Origin: Actinomycetes bacterium
GTDB taxonomy: Bacteria; Actinomycetota; Actinomycetes; Actinomycetales; Cellulomonadaceae
Direction: 5' to 3'
DNA length: 21,143 bases
NCBI GenBank assembly: GCA_023462275.1
Contig: JAEWYD010000005.1
Span: forward strand, 1-21,143
Shown: one piece after another, positions 6,852-15,127 of the stretch
How the letters are laid out: the number at the start of each line of letters is the position of its first letter
Position numbering within the stretch: position 1 is the first letter of the stretch
The notes under the pieces: model-generated
The model's database searches: none
Told to the model about the DNA's origin: nothing
What the model saw: only the letters and a program-made list of their open reading frames with translations
Position numbers and translations under genes: made by a program

Positions 6852-6875
6852 CCTGGCGGGCGCGCTCCCGCCAGG
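6852..6875 (-). promoter_or_regulatory. GC-rich inverted repeat: nucS-end hairpin and/or CebR/CelR-like operator
   Basis: Perfect 9-bp arms (CCTGGCGGG at 6852-6860, CCCGCCAGG at 6867-6875) flank a 6-nt loop. It starts 31 nt beyond the nucS stop, so it could end the atp-nucS transcript, but no T-run follows on the minus strand. Its core, read on the minus strand at 6870-6857, is CGGGAGCGCGCCCG and matches the known CebR/CelR operator TGGGAGCGCTCCCA at 11 of 14 positions. It is 51-64 nt upstream of the beta-glucosidase ATG. Confidence 0.45.
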
Positions 6876-6906
6876 ACATGGGCACCGCCCGGCCTGCAGC
6901 GCCTGT

Positions 6907-7602
6907 TCAGAACAGCCGCGACTCCACGTCGTCGACGCCCCGCATGGCCGCGTAGTCCAGCACGACGCAGCGGATGCCGCGGTCCTCCGCCAGGACGCGC
7001 GCCTGCGGCTTGATCTCCTGCGCAGCGAAGACGCCCCGCACGGGGGCGAGCAGCGGATCCCGGTTCAGCAGCTCCAGGTAGCGCGTCAGCTGCTCGACGC
7101 CGTCGATGTCGCCGCGCCGCTTGATCTCGACGGCGACGGTGCCGCCCGCCGGATCCTTCGCCAGGATGTCCACCGGCCCGATGGCGGTCGGGTACTCGCG
7201 GCGCACCAGGATGTGCCCCGGCCCGAGCAGGTGGATCTGCTCGGCCATCAACGCCTGCAGGTGCGCCTCAACACCGTCTTTCACCAGGCCCGGGTCGACG
7301 CCGAGCTCGTGGGCCGAGTCGTGCAGCACCTCGTGGAGCTCGATCTCGAGCCGGTCGTCGGACTTCGCGTGCTGCACCCGCCAGACCTCGACGACCCCGC
7401 GCGCCACGGCGTCGTCGTCGGGCGGCGCGACCGTCAGGCTGCACGGCGGGCTCATCCAGTTGAGCGGCTTGTACGAGCCGCCGTCGGCGTGGATCAGGAC
7501 GCTCCCGTCCGACTTCACCAGGAGCAGGCGGGTAGCCGGCGGCAGGGAGGCCGAGAGCCGTCCGGTGTACCGCGCCGCGCAGCGGGCGACGACGAGCCGC
7601 AT
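6907..7602 (-). CDS. nucS: Mismatch-specific endonuclease NucS/EndoMS
   Basis: A 231-aa NucS, the enzyme that gives most actinobacteria non-canonical mismatch repair in place of MutS/MutL by cutting both strands at certain mismatches. The start MRLVVARCAARYTGRL is characteristic. The N-terminal half is the DNA-binding/dimerisation domain, and the C-terminal half is a RecB-like nuclease with Asp145 (GPVDIL), Glu159 and Lys161 (VAVEIK). The C-terminus, VESRLF, resembles the short peptide by which NucS is reported to contact the beta sliding clamp. ATG 7602 overlaps the DUF2550 stop by one base (TGATG), so it is translated from the end of the ATP synthase message. In-frame start codons upstream lie inside the neighbouring gene and are not credible. 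Confidence 0.95.
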   Translation of the reverse strand: MRLVVARCAARYTGRLSASLPPATRLLLVKSDGSVLIHADGGSYKPLNWMSPPCSLTVAPPDDDAVARGVVEVWRVQHAKSDDRLEIELHEVLHDSAHELGVDPGLVKDGVEAHLQALMAEQIHLLGPGHILVRREYPTAIGPVDILAKDPAGGTVAVEIKRRGDIDGVEQLTRYLELLNRDPLLAPVRGVFAAQEIKPQARVLAEDRGIRCVVLDYAAMRGVDDVESRLF

Positions 7603-8030
7603 CAGGCCATCCGGCCGACGCGCCGTGGCCCCGACTCCAGCCAGGACACCAGCCCCGCGTACGCCGGCGCCGAGATCATGATCTGGAACTCGTCCGCGCC
7701 GTGCCGGCAGTGCACCATGAGCAGCGGCCGCCCTTCCTCGTCGTCCTGGCCGACCGGCGTCCGCTCGACCAGCTCCAGCTCGGACCGCGACCAGCTCTGC
7801 GCCGGCCGCGGCGACAGCGAGAGCGTCCGCCACCACAGCAGCCGCTCCCGCGTGTACTGCGCGACGCCGGGCTGCCACACCCGGCGCACCGTCGGCCCCG
7901 CGTTGAGCATGCAGCCGAAGGACGCGACGCGACGCGTCAGCGTGCGCTGCCGCGACACGTACAGCGCGAGCACGCCACCGACGACGAGCAGCAGGGCACC
8001 CAGGCCGAGCATCGTCGGGGCGAGCTCCAC
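7602..8030 (-). CDS. DUF2550 family membrane protein
   Basis: A 142-aa protein matching the family found directly after atpC in many actinobacteria (Rv1312 in M. tuberculosis). One N-terminal transmembrane helix (MLGLGALLLVVGGVLALYV, residues 7-25) is followed by RQRTLTRRVASFGC and a PH-like beta domain with RRVWQPGVAQYTRERLLWWR; the C-terminal part is probably cytoplasmic. GTG 8030 is chosen because it lies 7 nt after the atpC stop; GTG 8060 (overlapping atpC) and ATG 8012 are in frame, and none has a strong ribosome site. The stop overlaps the nucS start. The role is unknown; constant linkage to atpC and nucS is the only clue. Confidence 0.88.
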   Translation of the reverse strand: MELAPTMLGLGALLLVVGGVLALYVSRQRTLTRRVASFGCMLNAGPTVRRVWQPGVAQYTRERLLWWRTLSLSPRPAQSWSRSELELVERTPVGQDDEEGRPLLMVHCRHGADEFQIMISAPAYAGLVSWLESGPRRVGRMA

Positions 8031-8037
8031 GATGGGC

Positions 8038-8319
8038 TCAGTGGCGCTTCTCGCCGGCACCCAGGTCGGTGGCGGCGTGCACGACGACGGTCACCCGGTC
8101 GTGGTCCACGGACAGGAAGCCCTCGTCCACCCGGACGGCCCGCACCTCGCCGGCCGCCGTCGTGATGCGCACGTCACCCGGGCGCAGCGTGGCCAGCACG
8201 GGGGTGTGCCCGGGCAGGATGCCCATGTCACCGTCCGCGGCCGGCACGCTCACCATCTGGGCGCCACCGCGCCAGACGCGGCGGTCGGCCGCGACGACGT
8301 CAACCTCGAGCTCAGCCAC
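8038..8319 (-). CDS. atpC: ATP synthase F1 subunit epsilon, short form
   Basis: A 93-aa epsilon subunit, part of the F1 central stalk where it joins gamma to the c-ring. ELEVDVVAADRRVWRGGAQMVSVPAADGDMGILPGHTPVLATLRPG is the conserved beta-sandwich. The protein ends shortly after it at GAGEKRH, so the two-helix C-terminal domain, present in the roughly 120-140 residue E. coli and mycobacterial proteins, is absent. The reading frame does not look broken: the stop falls just before DUF2550. Short epsilons occur in other Micrococcales, so this is probably normal, but the usual epsilon-based inhibition of ATP hydrolysis should not operate. The GTG start at 8319 has AGGAGG 4 nt upstream. Confidence 0.96.
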   Translation of the reverse strand: MAELEVDVVAADRRVWRGGAQMVSVPAADGDMGILPGHTPVLATLRPGDVRITTAAGEVRAVRVDEGFLSVDHDRVTVVVHAATDLGAGEKRH

Positions 8320-8352
8320 TCGTCCTCCTCGGCGATCTGCTCAGGGGGCCGG

Positions 8353-9831
8353 TCAGCCCAGCTCCTTCTGGATGCGGGCGTGCGCGGCCTCGAGGTCCTC
8401 GAGGCCACCGATGTTGAAGAACGCCTGCTCCGGGATGTGGTCGAACTCGCCGTCGCAGATCTTCGAGAACGCCTCGATCGTCTCCGCCAGCGGCACGGTG
8501 GAACCCGGCACGTTGGTGAACGCGGTCGCCATGTAGGTGTTCTGCGAGAGGAACTGCTGGATGCGGCGGGCCCGCGAGACGACGATCTTGTCCTCCTCGG
8601 ACAGCTCGTCGACGCCCATGATCGCGATGATGTCCTGCAGCTCCTTGTTGCGCTGGAGGATCGACTTCACCCGCGTCGCCGTCTCGTAGTGCGCCTGACC
8701 CACGTACCGCGGGTCGAGGATGCGCGAGGTGGAGGCCAGCGGGTCCACGGCGGGGTACAGACCGCGGGCCGCCAGGTCACGCGTGAGCTCCGTGGTCGCG
8801 TCCAGGTGCGCGAACGTCGTCGCCGGCGCCGGGTCGGTGTAGTCGTCCGCCGGCACGTAGATCGCCTGCAGCGACGTGATCGAGTGGCCGCGGGTCGACG
8901 TGATCCGCTCCTGCAGCTGGCCCATCTCGTCCGCCAGGTTCGGCTGGTAGCCGACGGCCGACGGCATGCGGCCGAGCAGCGTCGAGACCTCCGAGCCGGC
9001 CTGCGTGAACCGGAAGATGTTGTCGATGAACAGCAGCACGTCCTGCTTCTGCACGTCGCGGAAGTACTCCGCCATCGTCAGCGCGGAGAGGGCGACGCGC
9101 AGACGCGTCCCCGGCGGCTCGTCCATCTGGCCGAAGACGAGGGCCGTCTGCTTGATGACCCCGGACTCCGTCATCTCGTCGATGAGGTCGTTGCCCTCAC
9201 GCGTCCGCTCCCCCACGCCGGCGAACACGGAGACGCCGTTGTGGTTGTTCGCGACGCGGTAGATCATCTCCTGGATCAGGACGGTCTTGCCGACGCCGGC
9301 ACCACCGAACAGGCCGATCTTGCCGCCCTGTACGTACGGGGTGAGCAGGTCGATGACCTTGATGCCCGTCTCGAACATCGTCGTCTTCGACTCGAGCTGG
9401 TCGAAGGCCGGCGGCTTGCGGTGGATCGGCCAGCGCTCGGTGACCTCGAGCTTCTCGTCGCCCTCGAGGTTGAGCACCTCGCCGGTCACGTTGAACACGT
9501 GGCCCTTGGTCACGTCGCCCACGGGCACGCTGATCGGCGCACCCGTGTCGACCACGGCGGCGCCGCGGACGAGGCCGTCCGTCGGCTTGAGCGCGATCGC
9601 GCGGACCATCGAGTCGCCCAGGTGCTGGGCGACCTCGAGGGTCATCGTGAACCGGTTCTCGCCCTCACCCTGCGCCGACAGGTCGACCTCGACCTGCAGC
9701 GCGTTGTACATCTCGGGCAGCGCGTCGGCGGGGAACTCGATGTCGACGACGGGGCCGATCACCCGGGCGATGCGGCCGGTCGCGCCGCGGCCCTGGTCCT
9801 TGGTGGCGGCGTCGGTGGTCGTGGCAGTCAT
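8353..9831 (-). CDS. atpD: ATP synthase F1 subunit beta
   Basis: A 492-aa catalytic beta subunit, full length. It has the Walker A loop GGAGVGKT (176-183, Lys182), the catalytic glutamate Glu208 in GERTREGND, the Walker B strand VLLFIDNIFRF, and an intact DELSEED motif near the C-terminus that contacts gamma. ATG 9831 follows GAGGAGGA at good spacing and gives the typical variable N-terminal tail (MTATTTDAATKDQGRG) before GRIARVIGPVVDIEF. The gene lies 10 nt after atpG and 33 nt before atpC. Three beta subunits alternate with three alpha subunits in the F1 head and make ATP from ADP and phosphate. Confidence 0.99.
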   Translation of the reverse strand: MTATTTDAATKDQGRGATGRIARVIGPVVDIEFPADALPEMYNALQVEVDLSAQGEGENRFTMTLEVAQHLGDSMVRAIALKPTDGLVRGAAVVDTGAPISVPVGDVTKGHVFNVTGEVLNLEGDEKLEVTERWPIHRKPPAFDQLESKTTMFETGIKVIDLLTPYVQGGKIGLFGGAGVGKTVLIQEMIYRVANNHNGVSVFAGVGERTREGNDLIDEMTESGVIKQTALVFGQMDEPPGTRLRVALSALTMAEYFRDVQKQDVLLFIDNIFRFTQAGSEVSTLLGRMPSAVGYQPNLADEMGQLQERITSTRGHSITSLQAIYVPADDYTDPAPATTFAHLDATTELTRDLAARGLYPAVDPLASTSRILDPRYVGQAHYETATRVKSILQRNKELQDIIAIMGVDELSEEDKIVVSRARRIQQFLSQNTYMATAFTNVPGSTVPLAETIEAFSKICDGEFDHIPEQAFFNIGGLEDLEAAHARIQKELG

Positions 9832-9841
9832 GTCTTCCTCC

Positions 9842-10738
9842 TCAGGACGACGCCAACGCGTCGGCACCGGAGACGATCTCGCTGATCTCCTGGGTGATCT
9901 CGGACTGGCGGGCCTGGTTGGCGCGCCGGGTGAAGTCGCGGATGAGGTCCTCGGCGTTCTCCGTCGCAGTGTGCATCGCACGCTGCCGGGCGGCGAGCTC
10001 CGAGGCCGCCGCCTGCAGCAGGAAGCTGTGGATGCGGCTGCCCACGTACTGCGGGAGGAGCGCGTCGAGGACCGCCGTGGCCGACGGCTCGAAGTCGTAG
10101 AGCGGGATCGGCTCGTCGTCGTGCGGCTCGGCCGACTCCTCGACGACCTCCAGCGGAAGCATCCGGATGACGCGGGGAGTCTGCGTCACCATGTTCTGGA
10201 AGTGCGTGTAGACGACGTACAGCTGCCCCACGCCGCCGTCCGCCGGCTCGGCGAGGAACTTCTGCAGCAGGGTCTCGGCGATCTCCCAGGCCACCTCTGA
10301 CGTCGGGGCGTCCGAGAAGCCGGTCCAGGCGCCTGCGAGCTCGCGCCGCCGGAACGTGAAGTACGAGACGGCCCGACGACCGGTGACGTACAGATCGACG
10401 TCCGCGCCGTCGTCGTACAGGTCGCGCAGCAGCCGCTCGCCCTCGCGCAGGACGGCGGCCGAGTAGGCGCCCGCCATGCCGCGGTCCGACGTCACGAGGA
10501 GGACGGCGGTCCGCCGGCTCTCCGGCCGCTCACGGGTGAGCGGGTGGTCGATCTCGGCGTGACCGACGACGGCCGACACCGCCCGCGTGATGGCGCGCGC
10601 GTACGGCCCGGAGGCTTCGACGCTCGCCCGGGCACGCCCGATGCGGGAGGCCGCCATCAGCTCCATGGCGCGGAAGATCTTCTTCAGCGCCTGCGTGGAC
10701 CTGATCCGGTCGCGGTAGTACCGCTGCTTGCCAGCCAC
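9842..10738 (-). CDS. atpG: ATP synthase F1 subunit gamma
   Basis: A 298-aa gamma subunit, the rotating shaft that drives conformational change in the alpha-beta head. The N-terminal helix (RYYRDRIRSTQALKKIFRAMELMAASRI) and C-terminal helix (MHTATENAEDLIRDFTRRANQARQSEITQEI) form the coiled-coil axle; the middle holds the Rossmann-like domain with LLVTSDRGMAGAYSA. A small insertion (AEPADGGVG) precedes LYVVYTHF, where mycobacterial gamma carries a longer loop. GTG 10738 lies 3 nt after the atpA stop, with GAGG inside the atpA end, so coupling is likely. Confidence 0.98.
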   Translation of the reverse strand: MAGKQRYYRDRIRSTQALKKIFRAMELMAASRIGRARASVEASGPYARAITRAVSAVVGHAEIDHPLTRERPESRRTAVLLVTSDRGMAGAYSAAVLREGERLLRDLYDDGADVDLYVTGRRAVSYFTFRRRELAGAWTGFSDAPTSEVAWEIAETLLQKFLAEPADGGVGQLYVVYTHFQNMVTQTPRVIRMLPLEVVEESAEPHDDEPIPLYDFEPSATAVLDALLPQYVGSRIHSFLLQAAASELAARQRAMHTATENAEDLIRDFTRRANQARQSEITQEISEIVSGADALASS

Positions 10739-10741
10739 GGA

Positions 10742-12376
<1,635 letters not shown>

Positions 12377-12380
12377 GTCT

Positions 12381-12417
12381 CTCCTGTCCGGACCGCGTGT
12401 CACGCCGTCCGCCTCCT
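12381..12417 (-). promoter_or_regulatory. Two ribosome binding sites serving two in-frame atpA starts
   Basis: AGGAGG (12417-12412, minus strand) sits 8 nt before GTG 12403, and AGGAG (12385-12381) sits 4 nt before ATG 12376. Both starts are in the same frame, nine codons apart. Homology favours ATG 12376. Confidence 0.5.
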
Positions 12418-12443
12418 GTGGTTCGGGCCCGTCCTACCGGTCG

Positions 12444-13259
12444 TCAGCCCGCAAGCTTTCGTCGTACGTCCTGCATGCGGCCGAGGACGGTCGCGTCCAC
12501 GACCTCATCCCCGACCTGCACCCGCATACCGCCCAGCACCGCCGGGTCCACCGCCACGTTCACCTGGACCGGCCGCGCGTACGCGCCGGCGAGGATCTGC
12601 GCGAGGCGGTCGACCTGGGCCGACGACGGCGCGACCGCCGCCGTCACCGTCGCCACCAGGAGCTCCCGCCGGTGCGCGGCCAGCCTGCCGAGGTCCGTGA
12701 GCGTGCGCGTCATCGTGCGTCCCCGCGGCGTGCGCGCACCCCGCCGGACGAGCTGCAGCGTCACCGGGTGCACCCGGCCGCCGAGCAGCCCCTCGACGAG
12801 CTGGGCGCGTGCGTCCGGCGTCGCGAGGCGGTCGGTGAGCGCGTCGCGCACCCGACGTTCGCCGACGAGCAGCCGGTCGAACCGGAAGAGCTCCTCCTCG
12901 ACCCGCTGGAGGTCGTCGGTCGCCTGCGCGGAGGCCAGGACCCACTCGGCGGCGAGCCGCTCGAGCGCCTCGGTGAGGTCCGCCTCGACGGACCAGCGCC
13001 GCCGCGCGAGCTCGGCGACCGCCGTCACGACGCGGGCGTCCGCCCGACCGCCGAGCAGCGACGTCGCCAGCCCCGCCTTGTCCTCGGGCGAGCGCGCCGG
13101 GTCGCTCAGACCACGCCGCAGCGCGCCCGACCGGTCGAGCAGGTCGACGACCGCGAACATCTGCTCGCCCAGCTCGGCGGCGTCGGCGCCGGCCGCCTGG
13201 AGGGTCGGCTCGACGGCTGCCTCGACTGCCTCGTAGGAGGCCTGGCTCACCCCACGCAT
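12444..13259 (-). CDS. atpH: ATP synthase F1 subunit delta (long actinobacterial form)
   Basis: A 271-aa delta subunit, much longer than the roughly 177 residues of E. coli and equal to the usual separate actinobacterial delta; it is not the b-delta fusion of mycobacteria. It contains an N-terminal helical domain that caps F1 (LGEQMFAVVDLLDRSGALRRGLSDP), a helical middle region, and a C-terminal domain ending VDPAVLGGMRVQVGDEVVDATVLGRMQDVRRKL, the conserved delta signature. The peripheral stalk formed with b holds the F1 head still. ATG 13259 overlaps the atpF stop by one base (TGATG). 67 nt separate it from atpA. Confidence 0.97.
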   Translation of the reverse strand: MRGVSQASYEAVEAAVEPTLQAAGADAAELGEQMFAVVDLLDRSGALRRGLSDPARSPEDKAGLATSLLGGRADARVVTAVAELARRRWSVEADLTEALERLAAEWVLASAQATDDLQRVEEELFRFDRLLVGERRVRDALTDRLATPDARAQLVEGLLGGRVHPVTLQLVRRGARTPRGRTMTRTLTDLGRLAAHRRELLVATVTAAVAPSSAQVDRLAQILAGAYARPVQVNVAVDPAVLGGMRVQVGDEVVDATVLGRMQDVRRKLAG

Positions 13260-13843
13260 CAGCGGCTCCGCACCTCGCCGTCGACGGCCTCGCCCGCGAC
13301 CGTGCCCTCGAGCTCGTCGAGGAAGCGGTCGATGACGCGCGACTGCCGGGCCTCGTCCGCGAGCGCCTCGCCGACGATGCGCGACGCCAACTCGGTCGCC
13401 AGCGCGCCGACCTCGGCACGCAGCGCGACGGCCGCCTGCTGGCGCTCCGCCTCGATCTGGCGCTGCGCGTTCTCGGCGATGCGCGACGCCTCCTCCGATG
13501 CCTTGGCCCGCAGCTCGGCGACGATCGCCGCGCCCTCGGCGCGTGCGTCCTCGCGGATGCGCGCCGCCTCCGCCCGGGCCTCGGCAAGCTGCTGGTGGTA
13601 CTCCGCCAGCGCGCTCGCCGCCTCCTCCTGGGCTGCCTCGGCCTTCGCCATGCCGCCCTCGATGCGCGCCGTGCGCTCGTCGAGGATGCGCGTGAAGACC
13701 GGCAGCACCTTGCGCAGGAAGACCCACGCGATGATAGCGAGGACGACGATCGAGCCGATGAGCTCGCTCAGCGGCGGGATGAAGAGCCAGATCCCCTCGG
13801 GGACCTCGCTCTCCCCTGCCGCGACCGTCATGAGGGTGACCAT
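13259..13843 (-). CDS. atpF: ATP synthase Fo subunit b
   Basis: A 194-aa b subunit. A short outer N-terminus is followed by one transmembrane helix (LSELIGSIVVLAIIAWVFLRKVLPVF, about residues 25-50), then a long right-handed coiled-coil stalk rich in Ala, Glu and Arg (LDERTARIEGGMAKAEAAQEEAASAL onward, with LAEYHQQLAEARAEAARIREDA). The C-terminus binds delta. ATG 13843 shares one base with the atpE stop (TGATG) and has no ribosome site of its own, so initiation depends on coupling; a second in-frame ATG at 13831 is possible. It is a complete, unfused b subunit. Confidence 0.96.
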   Translation of the reverse strand: MVTLMTVAAGESEVPEGIWLFIPPLSELIGSIVVLAIIAWVFLRKVLPVFTRILDERTARIEGGMAKAEAAQEEAASALAEYHQQLAEARAEAARIREDARAEGAAIVAELRAKASEEASRIAENAQRQIEAERQQAAVALRAEVGALATELASRIVGEALADEARQSRVIDRFLDELEGTVAGEAVDGEVRSR

Positions 13844-14052
13844 CAGAGAATGAAGCCCGCAACCAGGCCGATCAGGCCGAGCGCCTCGACGAGCGCCATG
13901 CCGATGAACATGTTGATGCGGAGCGCGCCGGCGACCTCGGGCTGGCGGGCCGTGGCCTCCTGCGTCTTGCCGACGAGGATGCCGATGCCGATGCCCGGGC
14001 CGATCGCCGCAAGCCCGTAGCCGATCGTTGCGATGTTGCCTGCGATGTCCAC
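13843..14052 (-). CDS. atpE: ATP synthase Fo subunit c (proton-translocating ring)
   Basis: A 69-aa two-helix proteolipid. Helix 1 carries the glycine motif GPGIGIGILVG (residues 18-28) used for ring packing. The polar loop is ARQPEVAG, and helix 2 has the ion-carrying Glu56 in GMALVEALG. The following residue is Ala rather than the Ser/Thr and upstream Gln set of sodium rings, so proton coupling is expected. The start is GTG 14052 (VDIAGNIATIGYGL) with GGAAGGAAG upstream. The 97 nt between atpB and this gene contains two GC-rich hairpins. Confidence 0.98.
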   Translation of the reverse strand: MDIAGNIATIGYGLAAIGPGIGIGILVGKTQEATARQPEVAGALRINMFIGMALVEALGLIGLVAGFIL

Positions 14053-14077
14053 GTCCGGTCTTCCTTCCGTCAGTGGC

Positions 14078-14143
14078 CCGGACGGCGGTCCGGACCATGG
14101 GTCCCTAGCGGGTCGTGCTCGGGGGCCGGCCGAGGCCGGGCCC
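14078..14143 (-). promoter_or_regulatory. Structured atpB-atpE intercistronic region
   Basis: Two inverted repeats fill the gap: GGGCC/GGCC paired with GGCC/GGCCC at 14123-14143 with a one-base bulge, and CCGGAC...GTCCGG at 14078-14093 with a 4-nt loop, just before the atpE ribosome site. Such structures could protect or process the message so that more subunit c is made; the effect here is inferred. Confidence 0.3.
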
Positions 14144-14149
14144 GCTCGG

Positions 14150-14962
14150 TCAGTGCGCCTCCACGGAGAGGCTGATGTACACGGCGGTGAGCAGCGTGAA
14201 GATGTACGCCTGCAGCGCTGCGACGAACATCTCGAAGAGGGTGAACGCGAACGCCGCGCCGAACGTCAGCACGCCGACGGCCTTGAGGGCGCCGCTCGCC
14301 TCCACGAAGAGGTAGCTGGTCATCGAGAAGAAGATCACGAGCAGCAGGTGGCCGGCGAGCATGTTCGCCAAGAGACGCACCGTCAGCGTGATCGGCCGGA
14401 GGATGAAGGTCGAGATGAGCTCGATCGGCGCCAGGAGGATGTAGACCGGCCACGGCACGCCGCTCGGGAAGAGCTGGCCGCGCACGAACCCGAAGACGCC
14501 GTGCGCCTTGATGCCGGCGACCACGAAGGCGATCCAGGCCACGACGGCGAGGATCAGCGGGACGGCCACCACCGACGTCGACGCGATGTTCAGGAGCGGC
14601 ACGACGCCGGTGACGTTCATCGCCAGCACGGTGAAGAAGATCACGGTCAGGAGGGGCACCCACGGCCGCGCCTTGCGCTCGCCGAGCACCTCCTCCGCGA
14701 TGTTGACGCGGACGAAGTCCAGGGCCATCTCGGCCACGTTCTGGCCGCGGCTCGGCACCAGCGTCGCTCGCCGCGCCGCCATCCAGAAGAGCCCGCAGAG
14801 GACGAGCGCCGAGATGATGCGGACCAGGCCGATCCGGTTGATCTCGAAGATCGTGCCGTCGAAGGCGACGGCGGGCGGGAAGAACTCGGAGATGGTGGGG
14901 ATGTGCGGCCCGCTCTCGTCACCCGAGGCGGCGAGCAGCAGGATCGTCGCGGCGGTGGACAG
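14150..14962 (-). CDS. atpB: ATP synthase Fo subunit a (start codon probably CTG)
   Basis: A membrane-embedded subunit a, about 270 aa, with five or six helices. The essential arginine lies in LTVRLLANMLAGH, with the conserved partners PIELISTFILRP before it and VAALQAYIFTLLTAVYI near the C-terminus. The protein start is odd. The only ATG, GTG or TTG in frame is ATG 15055, which would add 31 residues (MGYDFGGPEATGRSS...) unlike other subunit a proteins, and a -10-like TACGAT lies within those codons. CTG 14962 instead has AGGGAG 6 nt upstream and gives STAATILLLAASGDESG, like relatives. I therefore prefer CTG 14962; automatic annotation would use 15055. Confidence 0.93.
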   Translation of the reverse strand: MSTAATILLLAASGDESGPHIPTISEFFPPAVAFDGTIFEINRIGLVRIISALVLCGLFWMAARRATLVPSRGQNVAEMALDFVRVNIAEEVLGERKARPWVPLLTVIFFTVLAMNVTGVVPLLNIASTSVVAVPLILAVVAWIAFVVAGIKAHGVFGFVRGQLFPSGVPWPVYILLAPIELISTFILRPITLTVRLLANMLAGHLLLVIFFSMTSYLFVEASGALKAVGVLTFGAAFAFTLFEMFVAALQAYIFTLLTAVYISLSVEAH

Positions 14963-14968
14963 GACGCA

Positions 14969-14974
14969 CTCCCT
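14969..14974 (-). promoter_or_regulatory. Ribosome binding site supporting the CTG start of atpB
   Basis: AGGGAG on the minus strand, 6 nt before CTG 14962. No ATG, GTG or TTG lies in the reading frame at that distance. The out-of-frame GTG overlapping its end does not open a usable frame. Confidence 0.5.
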
Positions 14975-15043
14975 GGACTCGAGCTGGGATGAACCCCCGC
15001 AGAGCGTGCGGGAGGACCGGCCAGTGGCTTCTGGGCCGCCGAA

Positions 15044-15072
15044 ATCGTAACCCATCCGGGGGTCGTCCCCAG
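15044..15072 (-). promoter_or_regulatory. Possible promoter of the atpB-C operon
   Basis: TACGAT (15049-15044, minus strand) fits the -10 pattern TANNNT; the hexamer 17 nt upstream (CTGGGG, 15072-15067) is a poor -35. Transcription would start near 15037, leaving a leader of about 75 nt before CTG 14962. It lies just after the hairpin at 15096-15120. Confidence 0.35.
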
Positions 15073-15095
15073 CGGCCAGAAGTCCTGATCATGGA

Positions 15096-15120
15096 GTCCC
15101 GGGCGAGGTCGACCCGGGAC
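15096..15120 (-). terminator. Terminator-like hairpin after the atpI-like gene
   Basis: GTCCCGGG and CCCGGGAC form a perfect 8-bp stem with a 9-nt loop, starting 7 nt after the atpI-like stop codon. There is no T-run. Its position between that gene and the candidate atp promoter suggests a boundary or partial terminator. Confidence 0.4.
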
Positions 15121-15127
15121 GAACGTC

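Noticed and set aside
4302..7013. 903-aa plus-strand frame opposite the hydrolases, zinc protein and GH1 gene
   Set aside because: Same reason: an antisense shadow with no recognisable domain, covering genes with intact catalytic motifs.
8038..8060. Frameshift that might have truncated atpC
   Set aside because: The stop falls right before the DUF2550 gene, whose coding begins immediately, and short epsilon subunits occur in related bacteria. No lost helical domain is visible in another frame.
6649..9885. 1078-aa plus-strand frame across the GH1 start, nucS, atpC and most of atpD
   Set aside because: It lies opposite several certain genes and its composition is that of a reverse frame. Its length is an effect of GC-rich codon use.
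12444..13259. Delta subunit as a b-delta fusion or duplicated gene
   Set aside because: There is no transmembrane helix in it, and a complete separate b subunit precedes it; the length is usual for actinobacterial delta.
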